A stretch of DNA of 54,799 nt from Gammaproteobacteria bacterium (GTDB lineage: Bacteria; Pseudomonadota; Gammaproteobacteria; Steroidobacterales; Steroidobacteraceae), in NCBI GenBank assembly GCA_028293745.1, contig JAQGOF010000028.1, positions 1 through 54,799 of the forward strand. Direction: 5' to 3'. Shown here in pieces: positions 26,560-38,371 of the stretch. Position 1 is the stretch's first letter. Each line of letters begins with the position of its first letter. A program made the translations under genes and the position numbers. The notes beneath the pieces were generated by a model. The model saw only the letters and a program-made list of their open reading frames with translations, did not search any database and was not told where the DNA came from.

Positions 26560-26581
26560 GGCCGCGATCTCGCCCGCGGCC
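26560..26581 (-). terminator. Hairpin downstream of the methylated-amine operon
   Basis: GGCCGCG and CGCGGCC form a seven-base perfect stem around an eight-base loop, 37 bases after the stop of the last operon gene. No T-run follows, so it could be a weak or factor-assisted terminator or an mRNA end stabiliser. Confidence 0.35.
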
Positions 26582-26617
26582 TGTTACCTGACTCGCCTGC
26601 GTACTGAGTGCGCCTCA

Positions 26618-27751
26618 TCAGCCAACCGCAGTGCGTTTCTTCTTCTCCGGATCGTCGAACGGCAGAGTGTGCGCAATGGCTGGCCCGTTCACTCTCTTTC
26701 CACGGACCTCGAGTGGTGTGCCGTGAACTGCAACCGGTACATTCATCCGCGCGATCGCCATCGATTTCCTGGTCAGCGTGGAGTACATCCCACAGGTCAC
26801 GACTCCCACCTTCTTGCCATCCGCATACACACCGTCGCCCATATCGGCCGCGACACTGCCTTCGACGAGCAAGCCGAAGATCTTGAACCGCTCCTTGCCC
26901 TCGAGCCGGTAATGCTGCTCCGCGCCGCGGAAGTCGGTCTTTCCCGGACTGACGGTGAAATCGAGTCCGAGCTCCCACAGGGAGTCCCCCGGTGGATCCT
27001 TCTCGAAGGGATACATTTGCGACATGTCGTACGGGTAGAAGAGCAACTGGCTCTCCACTCGCAACATGTCGAGAGTCGAGAAGCAGGCCGGAATGATCCC
27101 TGGACCTTTACCTTCCGCGAGTATGGTGTCCCAGATGAGTCCCGCGTCCTCGCCCTTGCAGAAGATCTCGTAACCTCGCTCGCCGGTGTAGCCGGTGCGC
27201 GAGATCAACACGGGACGACCGAAGAGTGTGGCCGGCATGTGATGAAAATATTTGAGCGCACGGATCCCCGGGACGTGCCTGGAGAGAAAGTCCACGGCCA
27301 GGGGCCCCTGGAGTGACAGATCGTAAAGGTCATCGTCGACCACGATTGCTGCATTGCGGCCCACAACGGCACTCGTGAGAGTTTCGTGTCCGGCGCCGCT
27401 GCCATGCACCACCATCCACGTGTTCGGAGCTGTGCGATAGAGGATGCAGTCCTCGATGAAATGTCCCGCATCGTTCAACATGCACGAATACGCGGATTTG
27501 CCCGGATAGATCTTGGTGACATCGCGGGTCGTGGCGTTATGCAGGATGGCAGATGAGTGGGGGCCAACGAGATACAACTTCTTGAGGCCCGAGACGTCCA
27601 TCAGGGCCGCCTTGGTCCGTATCGCCACGTGATCGAGCGCCATGTCCTTGGCGTAAGTCCACGCCGTGCCCATGCCGTTCCAGTCTTCGAGCTTCGAGCC
27701 GAGCGCGCGATGCCGATCAGCCAGAAGCGAGGTCCGCCAACTCAGTGCCAT
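26618..27751 (-). CDS. GcvT-like aminomethyltransferase/folate-binding protein linked to dimethylamine oxidation
   Basis: 377 residues of the glycine-cleavage T-protein/DmdA/LigM family. Family motifs include YSCMLNDAGHFIEDCILYR (the catalytic-type Asp is kept at the second position of the ED pair), ISRTGYTGERGYEIF, and a C-terminal barrel with GVVTCGMYSTLTRKSMAIARM. T-proteins move a one-carbon group from a bound amine to tetrahydrofolate. Beside the dimethylamine monooxygenase genes it probably takes the methyl-derived carbon as methylene-THF and so limits free formaldehyde. GcvT-like genes are known neighbours of dmm genes in marine bacteria (dmmD in my recollection). The ATG at 27751 is used because GGAG lies about ten bases upstream. 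It is the last gene of the long operon. Confidence 0.8.
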   Translation of the reverse strand: MALSWRTSLLADRHRALGSKLEDWNGMGTAWTYAKDMALDHVAIRTKAALMDVSGLKKLYLVGPHSSAILHNATTRDVTKIYPGKSAYSCMLNDAGHFIEDCILYRTAPNTWMVVHGSGAGHETLTSAVVGRNAAIVVDDDLYDLSLQGPLAVDFLSRHVPGIRALKYFHHMPATLFGRPVLISRTGYTGERGYEIFCKGEDAGLIWDTILAEGKGPGIIPACFSTLDMLRVESQLLFYPYDMSQMYPFEKDPPGDSLWELGLDFTVSPGKTDFRGAEQHYRLEGKERFKIFGLLVEGSVAADMGDGVYADGKKVGVVTCGMYSTLTRKSMAIARMNVPVAVHGTPLEVRGKRVNGPAIAHTLPFDDPEKKKRTAVG

Positions 27752-27822
27752 GATGTCTGTCTCCAAAACAATAGAGAAATCTGCTGACGCGCTGACCCAC
27801 CCCGGTGAGCGCTGCGCCGCGC

Positions 27823-28866
27823 CTACTCCGGCGCCGTGCCCGGCGAAGTCGGCGCCCCGTCATCGAAGGGCGCAAGATACTCGACCACAGCATCCCGATA
27901 ACGCGAGAGCCCTTTGTAGTCCACGAGCGCGGGATGCAGATCTCGAAGCACCCGGTGCACGCGCCGCGCCCATTTGGGAACTGTCACGAGCTCTTGCATG
28001 CTGATCAGATACGCACGGATGCTGAAGACAATCGCGTTCGAGCGCGGCAGGCGCCACAAGCCCTGCAGCTCGACACGCAGGTGCGCCTTGTTCCCCGCAT
28101 TCTGCGGTGTCACGGTCGCGCGATCCGGGCCCCACTTGTAGTAGTTCTCGGGCGACGTATCGAGGCGCGGATGGATGGTCATCGTCCAGTTGAGTCGCCG
28201 CACCGGCTCGTTCAGGCGCAGATTCAACAGAAACTTCAGTGCCCGGTCGAACACGCCCATTTCGTGCGCCAGCGGGACAGGACCATGCCACTCCTTGAAA
28301 CTCATCCCCATGTCGAAGTCGAGCGACCAGTCCGCCTGCGTCGTCACCATTCCGGCTTCACACCACAAGTCCCCTTCCCGTTGATCCATCACCACCCAGT
28401 CGCCCTGGGCCTGGCGCGTGATGTATTCGAGAGGCTCCTGGGGCAGCGTCGCTGGATCACCGAACGTAAAGGTCTGGTGGATCTGCAGCGGACGGTTGGT
28501 CCAAACCCAACGGCTGCCTCGACGCTCGAGCGCGAAGTGTTGCGGATAGTCCCGGGCGAGCGACTCCATGATCAGCTCGAGGCAATCCCACTGTGAGCTC
28601 ATCATGTGCGGAAGTGCCTGGAAGCGCCGTGGTTCCTCAGCGAGCACGAGGGCGCGCTCGCGACACTCCGCCACGTAGTGCTCGTCGATGTCGATGGGGA
28701 ATTCGATCACCGACCCGGGAGGTCCGGGCAGGTGCTCCTCGATGTTCACCGAGTACATGTAACGGTCTTCGGGGAACGGCAGCGGGAAACGCCGGATGGC
28801 CTCAGGGCTGTTGCGGAACGTGAAGTCGTCCCGGAATGTCTCGTCAGGCTTGAAAACAACATTCAT
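27823..28866 (-). CDS. dmmC: Haem-dependent oxidative N-demethylase (DUF3445), dimethylamine monooxygenase oxygenase subunit
   Basis: 347 residues of the DUF3445 family, the haem-dependent oxidative N-demethylases. Recognisable stretches are IEFPIDIDEHYVAECRERA, the WTNRPLQIHQTFTF segment, VVMDQREGDLWCEAGMVTTQADWSLDFD and the C-terminal RVELQGLWRLPRSNAIVFSIRAYL. The known reaction is dimethylamine + O2 + NAD(P)H to methylamine + formaldehyde. The reductase and small DmmA-like subunit are encoded immediately upstream, matching a three-component Dmm enzyme. The letter dmmC is my best recollection and could differ between papers. ATG at 28866 with GGAG 11 bases upstream. It gives the methylamine fed to gmaS higher in the same operon. 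Confidence 0.82.
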   Translation of the reverse strand: MNVVFKPDETFRDDFTFRNSPEAIRRFPLPFPEDRYMYSVNIEEHLPGPPGSVIEFPIDIDEHYVAECRERALVLAEEPRRFQALPHMMSSQWDCLELIMESLARDYPQHFALERRGSRWVWTNRPLQIHQTFTFGDPATLPQEPLEYITRQAQGDWVVMDQREGDLWCEAGMVTTQADWSLDFDMGMSFKEWHGPVPLAHEMGVFDRALKFLLNLRLNEPVRRLNWTMTIHPRLDTSPENYYKWGPDRATVTPQNAGNKAHLRVELQGLWRLPRSNAIVFSIRAYLISMQELVTVPKWARRVHRVLRDLHPALVDYKGLSRYRDAVVEYLAPFDDGAPTSPGTAPE

Positions 28867-28906
28867 GACTGCTGCTCCTGTAGCCGCCAACGCATGCCGG
28901 ATGGGT

Positions 28907-29869
28907 TCACAGGTCGAGTACCAACTTGCTGCATCTCGCGCGTGACACGCACGGCATGATCGTCTTGCCCGAAGCTTTCTCCTCGTCCGACAGAAAGTGA
29001 TCGTTGTGGACGAGCGTGCCGTCGACCTCAACGACCTTTGTCCGGCAGAAGCCGCAGACACCCCCGCGGCACAGGTAGGGAACCTCGACACCCGCGGCCT
29101 CGATCGATTCGAGAAGGCTCTGATCGGGAACCACGTGCACCTTCAGGCTCGACCTCGCAAGATAGACGTCAAAGGCGTCACCTACGGGCGGCGCACTGAA
29201 CTGCTCCCAATGGATGTGGCTGTCCGGCCAGCCCCGCTCGCGTGCCGTAGCCACTACTTTTTCTATCATCGGAGCCGGCCCGCAAACGTAGACATGCGTT
29301 CCCAACGGCTGGTTCGACAGCAGCCCTTCGAAATCAATGAGCTCCCCAGTGCAGTCATAGTACTTCTGCACCCGGCCGGGCTCGCGCTCCGACAGTAAGC
29401 CGCCGAAAGCGCAGTGCTCGGGCGAGCGCGTCGCATAATGCAGCTCGTACGGCACGCCCGCGGTGCGCAGATCCGCGAGCTGAGCCATGAATGGAGTAAT
29501 GCCGATTCCACCGGCGATCAGCAGGTGCTTCCTGGCTATCTTGTCGAGGGGGAACAGGTTGACGGGGTGTGCGATCTCCAGCTCATTTCCCACTTGCACC
29601 TGGTCGTGCATGAAGTGAGAACCGCCACGCGACTGCTCCATGCGCCGGACACTGACCTCATACGTTTCGAGTTGGCCCGGGGAGCTCATCAGCGAGTAGG
29701 GATTCCGGTGTATGCGGTTGACTCCCCGCATGACGACGATAATGTGCGAACCGCCTGAAAACGCCGGGAAATTACCCCCAGCGGCGGGCGCCAGGGTGAA
29801 ATGCTTGATCTGGGGCGTGACCTGCTCGATCGCAACAACACGAACAACAATGGTGTCGGCGTGATTCAC
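28907..29869 (-). CDS. dmmB: Phthalate-dioxygenase-type reductase, electron supply for dimethylamine monooxygenase
   Basis: The 320-residue reductase has three parts: a flavin-binding barrel (HRNPYSLMSSPG), a NAD-binding domain (LLIAGGIGITPFMAQL, then VYVCGPAPMIE) and a C-terminal plant-type [2Fe-2S] ferredoxin domain (LCRGGVCGFCRT, then the fourth Cys in IMPCVSRA). This is the PDR/VanB family order. It would pass electrons from NAD(P)H to the haem oxygenase encoded next. The GTG at 29869 overlaps the dmmA stop by four bases and gives the normal N-terminus; a longer upstream reading frame exists but lacks family sequence. The symbol dmmB follows recollection of the Dmm literature. Confidence 0.83.
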   Translation of the reverse strand: MNHADTIVVRVVAIEQVTPQIKHFTLAPAAGGNFPAFSGGSHIIVVMRGVNRIHRNPYSLMSSPGQLETYEVSVRRMEQSRGGSHFMHDQVQVGNELEIAHPVNLFPLDKIARKHLLIAGGIGITPFMAQLADLRTAGVPYELHYATRSPEHCAFGGLLSEREPGRVQKYYDCTGELIDFEGLLSNQPLGTHVYVCGPAPMIEKVVATARERGWPDSHIHWEQFSAPPVGDAFDVYLARSSLKVHVVPDQSLLESIEAAGVEVPYLCRGGVCGFCRTKVVEVDGTLVHNDHFLSDEEKASGKTIMPCVSRARCSKLVLDL

Positions 29870-30477
29870 AGGAAAACTTCCTTGACCGGCGGCAGCTCCC
29901 CTGGCGCCTCCGCATCGACCATTACACCCATATAAGCTGCGAGCCGGCGGGAATAGTGATCTCGCACGACGAGCCAGCGGCCGCAACCGCATTGCGTAAT
30001 GTTTGTCCTGACGTTCTCGGTCGCCGAGCAGCAATGAATGCAGTACACCCTGCGAGCCAGCGTGCCGCACTCCTCCGCCCGGATCTCATCTTTGTTGAGA
30101 TTGAATTGCAGGGCGATCCGCATGACGAGTCCCATGAAGCTCTCGGGCCCGGCCACATACAAACGGGTCCCCATCAAGGAGCCGGCCAATACCGCCTGGA
30201 AAGCGGCGAGCAACTCGTCGCCGCGCTCGAACAGCCGCACATTCGCAACCTTCGCAGCCCGGATCTGGCCGGTGATACTGTCTGCCGCAGCGGCATCGGT
30301 TACATACAAAATCTGAGTGTGGGCCCCGCTAGAAGGCGCAGCCGTCTGCAAATCCCCAAGTACGCGCAACAGCGGCTCACCGCCGACACCGTGCCCCACC
30401 ATCAGGTGATAACGGCCGCGCAAGTCCGGCTGCAGTGGTGCATATACCGGCTTGCTCTTGATGCCCGTGATCAGCAT
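29866..30477 (-). CDS. dmmA: Dimethylamine monooxygenase DmmA-like subunit
   Basis: 203 residues. The first ~130 residues resemble a flavodoxin-reductase-like nucleotide fold (HLMVGHGVGGEPLL, then LYVAGPESFMGLVMRIA). The C-terminus is a small metal ribbon with Cys146, Cys149, Cys150, Cys163 and Cys165 (YCIHCC and CGCG), followed by DHYSRRLAAYMGV. This combination matches what is annotated as the DmmA family of dimethylamine monooxygenase. The exact job, possibly NAD(P)H-side electron transfer or metal-cluster support, is not clear. The ATG at 30477 is supported by TAGGAG nine bases upstream, which overlaps the stop region of the permease gene. Its stop overlaps the reductase start. Confidence 0.75.
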   Translation of the reverse strand: MLITGIKSKPVYAPLQPDLRGRYHLMVGHGVGGEPLLRVLGDLQTAAPSSGAHTQILYVTDAAAADSITGQIRAAKVANVRLFERGDELLAAFQAVLAGSLMGTRLYVAGPESFMGLVMRIALQFNLNKDEIRAEECGTLARRVYCIHCCSATENVRTNITQCGCGRWLVVRDHYSRRLAAYMGVMVDAEAPGELPPVKEVFL

Positions 30478-30487
30478 TCGCGCACTC

Positions 30488-32182
30488 CTAAGCCGCCAGG
30501 TAATGAGTGACGAGCATGACCGTGACCCCGGCAACGAGCGCTACATAAGGGAGAATGCCCGCGCGCCTGGGAGCCTTCACGCCCTCGCTCATCTCCAGGT
30601 CTTCCGCCGTTGCAGCCGGGAATTCCCCTTTGTCCTGGAAATAGTGGCGATACACGAACACGGGCAGGATGAGCGCCGCGAAGATCAGGCCGCTGCGCAA
30701 CGTGCCTGCGCCCGAGACATCCGCTCCCATTCCCACGAAAGCGATGTTGACGAATGACAGCACGGCTCCGGCTGCGATGATCCAGGTGGGGGCGCGCCAC
30801 GGTCGCGTCTGGTGCGGCCGGTCGAGTCGATGGATCCAGCCCGAGTTCAGGTTGAGGAAGCTGAAAATCAGATAGCCGACATTGGCGGCCGCGAGCACGA
30901 AGACGTAGTCCGACATGAGCAGCAGCAGCAGGTTGAAGCCCAGGTTGGTCAACATCGCATTGGAAGGCGCGCCGTGATTATTCAGCTTGGAAAGATATTT
31001 CGGCAACCAGCCGTCCAGGGAAGCCTGATACAGCGTGCGGGACGAGCCGGACATCGAGGTCATGATGGACAGCACAATGGCCAGAATCAACATGACCATC
31101 ACGAATGCACCGCCGATGGAGCCCCCGATGTGCACCATCCTGGCCATGACGCGGGCAACCCCCATGCCGCTGTAAATATCGGGTGCCAGCATGCCGTTGT
31201 ATTCAGCCGGGCTCACGACGTTCCCGTGTGTATCGAGCACCGCGGGCTTGACGAGCTCACCGAGACCCAGGAATCCCTGGAATGCAAAGGGTACGAGGGT
31301 ATAGACGACCACGCACAGCAGCCCGGAGTAGAAGATGGCTTTGAACGTGTCCGTCTTCGGGTCCTTGAATTCGCCGGTGTAGCACACTGCCGTCTCGAAT
31401 CCGTAGGTTGACCACGCCGCCAGAAACATTCCGCCGGCGATCACGGTCCACCCCTGCCTGTCCCAGGTGCCGTCGAAGACCGTACCATCGGCGGCGTGCC
31501 CGAGTGGTACGAGTGGAAAGAAATGCGCCTGAACCAGGTCTCCGGTGATGATCGGCGTGATGCCGATCAAAAGCAGGGGGACCAGAGCGCTGATCCCCAA
31601 TATTTTCGTCGTGTTCGCCGCGCGCAGAATGCCACCGTCCTGGATGGTCTTGACGCTCAGCAGGATTGCCGCACCGAGAATGAACACGGCATTGATGCGC
31701 AGCGTCAGCCCACTCTTGACTGCACCGAGATCGAGCAGGGTCAGCTGCCATGTGTTGACCACAGAGTTGGGAGCGAACAGGCCGCTGAGAATATAGCCTG
31801 CGGCAAGACCCGAGCCGATCGCCAGCACCGGCGACCAGGCAAACCAGTTGCACCATACCGAGACCGGTGCCACCAGCTTGCTGTACCTGACCCAGGCGAT
31901 CGCACCGTATACGGATGCGCCGCCCGATTTGTTGGGAAACAGTCCGGCGATCTCCGCATAGGTGAACGACTGAATGAACCCCATTGCGATCGAAGCGGTC
32001 CACACGATCCAGGAAAGCTTGCCGACCGTCGCGGCGACCGAGCCTATGGAGAACAGCACCAGCGGCGGCACTCCGCTTGCGACCCAGAACGCGCCTGTCC
32101 AGTCGATGCCCCGCTCGAGGGTCGCTGGTGCTCCCTGCACAGGGCCGTCCGCTGTTTGTGTACCGTCTGCAGCAATGGTCAC
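30488..32182 (-). CDS. APC-superfamily permease, candidate methylated-amine importer
   Basis: 564 residues with about 12-14 membrane helices. Features of the amino acid-polyamine-organocation family are the IEWTGAFW-like entrance helix (IDWTGAFWVASG), SFTYAEIAGLFPNKSGGASVYG, AAWSTYGFETAVCYTGEFKDP and a TMSGSSRTLYQAS-like segment (SMSGSSRTLYQASLDGWLP). It lies 12 bases after etfA and 10 before dmmA inside the operon, so tri-, di- or monomethylamine, or a methylated amino acid, is the likely cargo. The GTG start at 32182 has GAGGA about 11 bases upstream. No soluble binding protein or ABC transporter is present, so this could be the main uptake route. Confidence 0.8.
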   Translation of the reverse strand: MTIAADGTQTADGPVQGAPATLERGIDWTGAFWVASGVPPLVLFSIGSVAATVGKLSWIVWTASIAMGFIQSFTYAEIAGLFPNKSGGASVYGAIAWVRYSKLVAPVSVWCNWFAWSPVLAIGSGLAAGYILSGLFAPNSVVNTWQLTLLDLGAVKSGLTLRINAVFILGAAILLSVKTIQDGGILRAANTTKILGISALVPLLLIGITPIITGDLVQAHFFPLVPLGHAADGTVFDGTWDRQGWTVIAGGMFLAAWSTYGFETAVCYTGEFKDPKTDTFKAIFYSGLLCVVVYTLVPFAFQGFLGLGELVKPAVLDTHGNVVSPAEYNGMLAPDIYSGMGVARVMARMVHIGGSIGGAFVMVMLILAIVLSIMTSMSGSSRTLYQASLDGWLPKYLSKLNNHGAPSNAMLTNLGFNLLLLLMSDYVFVLAAANVGYLIFSFLNLNSGWIHRLDRPHQTRPWRAPTWIIAAGAVLSFVNIAFVGMGADVSGAGTLRSGLIFAALILPVFVYRHYFQDKGEFPAATAEDLEMSEGVKAPRRAGILPYVALVAGVTVMLVTHYLAA

Positions 32183-32194
32183 TGTGTCTGTTCC

Positions 32195-33184
32195 TCAGGA
32201 GCCCGGCTCAAAGTGGGTGCGCAGCGCGTCGGCTATCTCAAATAGGTCGCCGACGATGCCGTACCGCGCGACACTGAAGATCGATGCACCGGCGTCCGCG
32301 TTAACGGCAACGATCGTCGCAACGTGTTTCATTCCCGCCAGATGTTGAATGGCACCCGAGATGCCCATCGCCACATACAGCTTGCAGGCACTGGCCGTCT
32401 TGCCGGACTGACCGACCTGCCGGCTCTTTGGGAGCCAGCCGGCATCCGCGATCGGGCGCGAGCACCCGAGCGTCGCGCCGACAGCGGCGGCCAATTCCTG
32501 GAAGCGCTCCACGTTTGCCTGCTCGCCAATGCCGCGACCGATCGACAAGATGAACTCGGCGGCTGTCATGTCGACGTCGTCGCCCGAGCTCACCTCAATG
32601 AAGCTGCGGCTGCTCAGGCGCGACCGCACCGGGGGCGCCGTGAATTCGGTGACCGTGGGTGACGAGACCCCCTCTGGCGGCTTGAACGTGTTGGCGCGCA
32701 CGGCCAGCACAATGGTGTCCTTACCGGGAAAGTCCACTTCGACGTTGACCTTCTGCCCATAGCCGCCGCGAGTCGCGACGAGGCCGGCCTGCCCCGAGTC
32801 CTCCGACCCCTCATAGCCGAGCTTGAACACATCAGTCGCGAAGCCAAAGCCGCCCTTCGCGGCCAGCGCCGCCGCGTAACCGAAGGAGTCAATGCTGTGC
32901 GGTATGAGTACGAGCGACGGCTTGCGCGCGGCGATCAGAGCACCAACCGCGCTCTCCAGGGCATCCGGGTCGAAGTCGTGCGCGGAGATTTTTACCGTGA
33001 CGATCTCATCTACGCCGCCGACGCTCACGTGCGGCATGAGCCGTTCGGGCTTATCCGCTATCAACACGACGGCGACCTTATCCGCGGCGCCGCGCTTCGC
33101 AGCCTGGGCGGCGCTCACCAGCTCGAGGGCCGCAGCTCGCAACTCCCCACGCCGATGCTCTGCGATGACGAGAATGCCGCTCAA
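32195..33184 (-). CDS. etfA: Electron transfer flavoprotein alpha subunit
   Basis: 329 residues. The N-terminal domain begins ILVIAEHRRGEL and the C-terminal FAD domain has the family signature: ILSIGRGIGEQ, LGCSRPIADAGWLPKSRQVGQSGK and KLYVAMGISGAIQHLAGM. It binds FAD and, with EtfB, accepts electrons from dehydrogenases such as trimethylamine dehydrogenase, whose natural acceptor is ETF. The start overlaps the etfB stop by four bases. The gene lies directly behind tmd and the ETF oxidoreductase gene, so this ETF pair is most likely dedicated to amine oxidation rather than fatty-acid oxidation. Confidence 0.92.
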   Translation of the reverse strand: MSGILVIAEHRRGELRAAALELVSAAQAAKRGAADKVAVVLIADKPERLMPHVSVGGVDEIVTVKISAHDFDPDALESAVGALIAARKPSLVLIPHSIDSFGYAAALAAKGGFGFATDVFKLGYEGSEDSGQAGLVATRGGYGQKVNVEVDFPGKDTIVLAVRANTFKPPEGVSSPTVTEFTAPPVRSRLSSRSFIEVSSGDDVDMTAAEFILSIGRGIGEQANVERFQELAAAVGATLGCSRPIADAGWLPKSRQVGQSGKTASACKLYVAMGISGAIQHLAGMKHVATIVAVNADAGASIFSVARYGIVGDLFEIADALRTHFEPGS

Positions 33185-33981
33185 GCCGCACCTCCGATGG
33201 CATCCTTGATGATCTGAGCGAGACGGGCCGCCTGTTCCTCGACGTCGCCTTCTATCATCTCTGCGCGTCCCTTATCCGGGATGTACATCCGTCGAACGCG
33301 AGAGAGGGAGCCGCTCTCACCCACATCAGGCGCCGCGATACCCAGATCCTGCAGGGAAAGCACTTCGATCGGCTTGGCGGCGGCCTGCTTGATGCTCCGC
33401 AATGACGCGTAGCGAGGTGTGTTGATGCCGAGCTGAATGGTCAACACCGCGGGGCATTCGATCTGCATTTCGTGCAACACACCGCCCTCGAGCTCGCGGC
33501 GGAAGACGGCCGTGTCCCCGCCCGGCGTGTACGTCAGATTGGCGACCACCGCGGCATGCGGCCAGTCCAGAAAAGCGGCAGTCGCGACCCCGGTGGATGC
33601 GAACGCATGATCGGAAGACTGCACTCCCGCGAACAGCATTTGCGGCGATTCCTTGCGGGCGACGGCGGCGAGGACGCGCGCAATCGCAATCGAATCGGAA
33701 CCCTCGATAGCTTCATCCCATACACGGATAGCCCTATCCGCACCTTTGGCGAGACATTTACGGAGCGCTTCGTCCGCGTCTTCCGGTCCAACGCTCACGG
33801 CCACGACCTCCACCGGGGAAGCGGCGGCCTCCTTTATCTTCAGCGCCTCCTCCAACGAGTAGTCATCCCACTCATTCACGTCACGGATGAGAAAGTCCGC
33901 TTCGACATCCCGGCCGTCGGCGCGGATCTCGAAATCCTCATCCAGTGCTGCGACCTGTTTGACGGCTACCAGCAGCTTCAT
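33181..33981 (-). CDS. etfB: Electron transfer flavoprotein beta subunit
   Basis: 266 residues, normal length. Landmarks are KLLVAVKQVAALDE at the N-terminus, NEWDDYSLEEALKIKE, AVSVGPEDADEALRKCLAKGADRAIRVWD, and PAVLTIQLGINTPRYASLRSIKQA near residue 195, all typical of EtfB. It forms the ETF heterodimer with EtfA and carries AMP. It lies 16 bases after the membrane ETF oxidoreductase gene. Together they give a direct path from trimethylamine dehydrogenase to the quinone pool. Confidence 0.92.
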   Translation of the reverse strand: MKLLVAVKQVAALDEDFEIRADGRDVEADFLIRDVNEWDDYSLEEALKIKEAAASPVEVVAVSVGPEDADEALRKCLAKGADRAIRVWDEAIEGSDSIAIARVLAAVARKESPQMLFAGVQSSDHAFASTGVATAAFLDWPHAAVVANLTYTPGGDTAVFRRELEGGVLHEMQIECPAVLTIQLGINTPRYASLRSIKQAAAKPIEVLSLQDLGIAAPDVGESGSLSRVRRMYIPDKGRAEMIEGDVEEQAARLAQIIKDAIGGAA

Positions 33982-33997
33982 ATGTCTTGCGTCCTCT

Positions 33998-36117
33998 TCA
34001 CGCCGCGACTACTCCCGGAGTGGGTGCAGCCTGTTCTTGTTCTATCGCTTCGCGCAGGAGCTCGATGAGCTCCCGCACGACGAATTTGCCTTCGTTGCCG
34101 GTCGTCTTCAGCGCATCCTCAAACATGGTCAGGTCCTTGGGACAGCTCACCACGTACACCTGCAGTCCAGGGATCGCTGCGGCCTCCCGCATGCGGTTGT
34201 GTGCGGGCTTGTCAGCGCCAACAGGATCCGGAATCCAGATGCGTCCGCCGCCGGCCCCGCAGCAAAATGAGTTGGCGCGACACCGGCCCATTTCCACCAG
34301 CTCGCAACCCAGCAGGCGCAGGATGTCGCGCGGTGCCTCGTATCCCTTGTTGAACCGCCCCAGATGGCAAGGATCGTGGAACGTAACCCGCAGCCCGAGC
34401 TTGCGGGCCAGCTTCACGCGACCTTCCTGCAGCAGTTTGAGCACGAGTGTCGTGTAGTGCTGTATCTCGTATCGACCGCCGAAGTCGGGATACTCATTGC
34501 GGATGGTGTTGAATGAGTGCGGGTCCGTGGTCACGATGCTCTTGAAAGCGGCCCCCGCCATTGCCTTGACATTGGCTGCCGCGAGTGTCTCGTACAGGCC
34601 CTCCTCGCCCACTCGCCTGACATCGTTGCCGGCGTTCGATTCGCCCTCGTACAAAATTCCGTAGTTGACCCCCGCCTCGTGCAGGAGAGACGCGAATCCC
34701 TGCGTGACCTTTTGATTGCGCGGATCGAAGGATGCGTAGTCGCCAACGAACCACAGCACGTCGACAGGTTCCTTACGGGCGTCCCTGACCGGGAAAGGCA
34801 GTGCCTTCGTCCACGCGGCGCGCTTACGCTTTGATTCGCCGAACGAATTCCCAGTCTTGTGGATCGTCTGCAGCGTCTTCTTCAGCTGCGGATCCATCTG
34901 CCCTTCTTCGACGAGCTTGCGGCGCATCTGCACGATCACCGGCACATGTTCGATTGCTACCGGGCAAACTTCCACACACGCCATGCACGTGCGACACGCC
35001 CAGAGTGTCTCCATGGCCACCTGTCCCGGCCCTTTGCCGTGCACGTCGAGCTCCACCTCGGGTGGAAGGTCCGCGGAACTCAAGGTCTTATTCGCAAACT
35101 CGCGCAGCGACAGAATGACATCGCGCGGTGACAGCGGCGCCCCCGTGGCACGCGCTGGACAAGCCTCATGACAACGGCCGCACTTCGTGCAGGCATCGAG
35201 GTTCAGAAGCTGCTTCCAGCTGAAATCGGTGATGTATTGCGCACCGACCCGCTTTTCCTCTTCCGGAACGCGGGGCAGACGCTGCGCTGCCAACGGATCG
35301 CGCAACATGAGCGAACCCGCAGCAGTAAAGATGTGCTTGACCTTGGTGAACGGAATCAGCGCGATGAACACGAGCGCCAGCAGTCCGTGAAGCCACCATA
35401 ACTCCAGGCGCAGGGCCGCGCCACCCGTGTTGGTCATGCCCGCCGCACGCAGGCCTTCGGCGAGCACCGCGCCTGCGGGCGACCACCAGCGGGTATCCCA
35501 TATATCGGGCTTATCCGCGAGCCATACCAGCCGGGCAGCTTCGAGAAAGTAACCTGTGGCAGCAATGACGACGAGCGTCCATAGGAACGCCCAGTCTTCG
35601 CGGCGATAGGCGCTTCGGTCATAGTCGGGATCTGCCGGCTGTCGATCCGGCCGCGCGTAGTCGAGTTTCGGCGGTCGCAACCATCCGCGCCGATACATCA
35701 TGTAGATGAGGCCAGCCGTCAGCAGTACACCAGCCACATCGAGCACGAGGGAGAACCCGAGATAGAATTTCCCGTGCCAGAAGTGCACTCCGAACAGCGG
35801 TCCCAGGATGTCATAGTCCAACGTGATAGTGGCCGTACCGAGGAACAGCAGCAGGAAGCCGTAGAAGATGAGGCGGTGCGCGCCTCCGGCCATTCGGTCA
35901 CGGCGGGCAATCGTGCGGTGCGTAAGTACCGTGCCGAGCATCGCCTTGAAGCGAGCCAGCAGCTCACCCGAAAATGCAACCGGGACTCCGCGCCCGTACT
36001 TCCTCACCTGGACGTAGACTCCGTAGCCGAAAGTGGCCACCGCGGCGCAGGCAAGGACATAGAACAGCCCGATGGCTGCAGGCGCAAAGTCCTCGAACAG
36101 TATCCGGGTGAGATCCA

Positions 36118-36118
<1 letters not shown>
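33998..36118 (-). CDS. Membrane Fe-S ETF:quinone oxidoreductase-type protein (EtfD/DgcB-like)
   Basis: 706 residues. The first ~290 residues hold about six membrane helices (DUF3483/NarI-like), with histidines that could bind haem. A double 4Fe-4S segment follows: CTKCGRCHEACP near residue 313 and CRTCMACVEVCP near 378. The C-terminal ~300 residues hold two cysteine-rich CCG-type domains (FHDPCHLGRFNKG, FCCGAGGGR). This is the heterodisulphide-reductase-like architecture seen in DgcB of dimethylglycine catabolism and in EtfD of mycobacteria, which pass electrons from ETF to quinone. The start overlaps the tmd stop (TGATG). It is probably the exit for electrons from trimethylamine dehydrogenase. 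Direct transfer without ETF is the alternative. Confidence 0.8.
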
Positions 36119-38358
<2,240 letters not shown>

Positions 38359-38371
38359 TCAGTATCAGCCT

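Larger units (their letters stand above)
26316..26617. other. Intergenic region between the TonB receptor and the methylamine operon
   Basis: About 300 bases without a convincing gene. The right part holds a hairpin behind the GcvT-like gene; the left part holds the receptor promoter motif. The short open frames here run antisense or lack family features and initiation signals. Confidence 0.6.
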